From contig NZ_FCOC02000003.1 of the NCBI RefSeq assembly GCF_001544455.2, positions 62,001 to 126,000 on the forward strand: a DNA stretch of 64,000 bases. Reading direction: 5' to 3'. Below are positions 62,542-64,000 of the stretch, piece after piece. The position numbers were made by a program, and so were the translations under genes. The notes beneath the pieces were generated by a model, which saw nothing but the letters and a program-made list of their open reading frames with translations, was not told the DNA's origin and searched no databases. This DNA is from Caballeronia sordidicola (GTDB lineage: Bacteria > Pseudomonadota > Gammaproteobacteria > Burkholderiales > Burkholderiaceae). Each line of letters starts with the position of its first letter. The stretch's first letter is position 1.

Positions 62542-62864
62542 GTTCCAACGGTTTCGCCGCAGCGCTCCTAGCCTTCTTCCGCCAAACTCGTGGCGGTTTA
62601 GTGCGAATTATTAAACATCTTCAAAGTTGTCCACAATTTCTGTGGACAACTTTGTGGAAATCATCTCAAAAAGAGCGTGAAAGCGGCACGTCAGGCGGGT
62701 TCCGCTTGAATTGCTCAATGCGAGGCCAAAGCGCCCGCTAATCGCGCTCCTGCTGCGTGCTTCGCGTTGTTCAACATCGCAGTCGCAATAGCTGCCCGCT
62801 ACTTGCGCGCCTATGATATTCGTGGTGCCCCATCACCTGTTCAACTCAGTCAGAGGGAATATCT
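62542..62864. other. Intergenic region with a perfect 14-bp inverted repeat
   Basis: 323 bp between the 46-residue secreted protein gene and the FMN reductase gene. It contains the hairpin at 62622-62654 and presumably the reductase promoter. No gene supported. Confidence 0.5.
62622..62654. repeat. Perfect inverted repeat containing two DnaA-box-like sequences
   Basis: Arms CAAAGTTGTCCACA and TGTGGACAACTTTG (14 bp each, 5-base spacer). Each arm contains TTGTCCACA, one base off the DnaA box TTATCCACA. There is no T run after it, so it is a poor intrinsic terminator. Confidence 0.7.
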
Positions 62865-63419
62865 ATGGCCTACAAGATCGCGGTTGTCGTTGGCAGCATC
62901 CGGCGTGATTCGTTCAACAAGCAGCTGGCGCACGCATTGATCTCGCTCGCGCCGCAGGATTTCTCGTTCGAGTTTCTCGATATCGCCAGCCTGCCGCTTT
63001 ATAGCCAGGACTACGATGCCGATTTTCCAGAGGCGGCGCGAACGCTCAAGCAAAAGATATCGGAGGCGGACGGGTTGCTGTTCGTCACGCCCGAGTACAA
63101 CCGTTCAATTCCCGGCGTGCTGAAAAATGCGCTCGACTGGGGTTCGCGGCCGTGGGGACAAAGCGCGTGGGCGAACAAGCCGGGTGCGTTGATCGGGACA
63201 TCCGTGGGCGCGATCGGCACGGCGCTCGCGCAGGCGCATCTGCGTAATGTGCTGGCGTATCTCGATGTGCCGCTGATGGGTCAGCCGGAAATGTTCATCA
63301 AGCACGATGAGAGCCGTATCGATGCAAGCGGCAAGATCGTGAACGAGGATACCCGCAAGTTCCTGCAGGCTTTCGTCGATAAATACGTAGCGTGGGTCAA
63401 ACGGATCTCAGCGGCATAA
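62865..63419 (+). CDS. NADPH-dependent FMN reductase family protein
   Basis: 184 residues. Flavodoxin-like fold with the FMN loop VVGSIRRDSFNKQLA, TPEYNRSIPGVLKNALDWGSRP (second FMN contact) and LIGTSVGAIGTALAQAHLRNVL. The ChrR/YieF/azoreductase group of NAD(P)H:quinone or chromate reductases shows this pattern, acting as a cytoplasmic two-electron quinone reductase. AGAGGGAA lies about 6 bases upstream of the ATG. Followed by a very strong terminator. Confidence 0.92.
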   Translation: MAYKIAVVVGSIRRDSFNKQLAHALISLAPQDFSFEFLDIASLPLYSQDYDADFPEAARTLKQKISEADGLLFVTPEYNRSIPGVLKNALDWGSRPWGQSAWANKPGALIGTSVGAIGTALAQAHLRNVLAYLDVPLMGQPEMFIKHDESRIDASGKIVNEDTRKFLQAFVDKYVAWVKRISAA

Positions 63420-63429
63420 AGGCACAGCA

Positions 63430-63467
63430 AAAAAGTAGCAGCCCGCCAGAGCGGGCTGCTACTTTTT
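63430..63467. terminator. Strong bidirectional rho-independent terminator
   Basis: 17-bp perfect stem AAAAAGTAGCAGCCCGC/GCGGGCTGCTACTTTTT with a 4-base loop. It serves the FMN reductase gene and the convergent minus-strand gene. Confidence 0.93.
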
Positions 63468-63501
63468 AAGCGAGTTGGTGGATCAATCAAATCGCCCTGA
63501 G

Positions 63502-63978
63502 TTACGTATGGTGATGCCCCGTCACGCGATCCCAGCCGTGACGCACCGCGAGCTTGAAACGCTCCCACGTGTCTTCGCCATGCGGATTGCGGCCTTGCCA
63601 GTCGCGTTGCAACTCGGTTTCCATCGAATCGTCCCAGGTCCGGCCACGATAACGCTCGTCGTTGCCAAGTGTGGCGCCATACCGGTAGGCATCTTCGTAT
63701 TCTTCGTAGCGCGCGCCCGTAGCTGCGTAGCGTGATTCGTAGTCGGTGCGGAAATCGTCTTCATACTCCATATATTCATCGGGCATGGAGTTTCGGGACA
63801 GCGGCAGATCGGGCCTGAGCGGATCGGTTGCAGACTGGCTCAGCGATCCAGCCACGGGCGTGCCCGCTTCACTGCGTTGCGCCGATGCCTCGGTTTCATC
63901 GAGCGGGTCAACTGGGGTGACGGGGCGCCAGCCTTGCGTGGTTTCATCTTTTGCCGGCCACACGGAACCGCTGGTCAT
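63502..63978 (-). CDS. Hypothetical acidic/Tyr-rich protein (5' end may lie outside the window)
   Basis: 158 residues from the last visible ATG, but the frame stays open to the right edge (codons for RATGGDP precede it), so the true start may be beyond 64000. The N-terminal half is disordered and rich in Pro/Thr/Ser. The middle is Tyr/Asp/Glu-rich (YMEYEDDFRTDYESRYAATGARYEEYEDAYRYG). The end has conserved-looking Trp residues (GRTWDDSMETELQRDWQG ... WERFKLAVRHGWDRVTG). It resembles stress-type proteins of Burkholderia of unknown function. Confidence 0.7.
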   Translation of the reverse strand: MTSGSVWPAKDETTQGWRPVTPVDPLDETEASAQRSEAGTPVAGSLSQSATDPLRPDLPLSRNSMPDEYMEYEDDFRTDYESRYAATGARYEEYEDAYRYGATLGNDERYRGRTWDDSMETELQRDWQGRNPHGEDTWERFKLAVRHGWDRVTGHHHT

Positions 63979-64000
63979 TGGATCGCCACCGGTCGCACGA

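Noticed and set aside
62622..62654. Second replication origin based on DnaA-like boxes
   Set aside because: Only two facing boxes in a hairpin, each with a mismatch, no AT-rich element or initiator gene; the origin evidence at 38.4-40.2 kb is far stronger.

Overview
The window comes from a high-GC betaproteobacterium of the Burkholderia sensu lato group (Paraburkholderia/Caballeronia-like, judged from gene families and composition). It carries the replication and partition centre of a secondary replicon (chromid or megaplasmid). At 34.9-42.9 kb lie parA, parB, a convergent Rep_3-type initiator gene, a 1.7-kb non-coding origin with about 19 iterons, a KfrA-like coiled-coil gene and a tyrosine-recombinase-like gene. 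Palindromic parS-type sites (core TTTATGCGCATAAA) surround parA/parB. No rRNA, tRNA or CRISPR array was seen.

Left arm (1-34.6 kb): accessory metabolism and surface genes. 1-4.8 kb is a choline uptake cluster (ChoX/W/V with two GlxA-type AraC regulators). It is followed by a chemoreceptor, a flavin reductase/hydroxyacyl-CoA dehydrogenase pair, small secreted proteins, an MgtC-like protein, an AGE-family sugar epimerase and a thioesterase. 13.6-19.2 kb is a deoxy-sugar (probably L-fucose) oxidation operon with an IclR regulator. Then come a Pat-like acetyltransferase with a shortened ATP-grasp region, a LysR regulator, and a three-gene chaperone-usher pilus set. A four-gene operon pairs a formaldehyde-activating enzyme (Fae) with an aldo/keto reductase, an aldehyde dehydrogenase and an MFS carrier. 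A gluconate-type permease closes the arm.

Right arm (42.5-64 kb): a small unknown gene sits behind a near-consensus LexA (SOS) box and reads toward the recombinase gene. Next are a CsbD-like stress protein, serA, a secreted chorismate mutase, a BON-domain protein, a hybrid sensor kinase, an AI-2E-type permease with a large C-terminal extension, and a 3-hydroxybutyrate module (permease, dehydrogenase, divergent sigma-54 activator, candidate -24/-12 promoter). A Fic protein, a lipocalin, an AEC carrier, small secreted proteins and an FMN reductase follow.

The most notable signals are regulatory DNA: iterons in the origin with a 22-bp phased block; extra copies scattered to 46.6 kb and a second small cluster at 60.2-60.7 kb; a perfect inverted-repeat operator in front of the KfrA-like gene; and the SOS box leading to a recombinase that has lost several catalytic residues.
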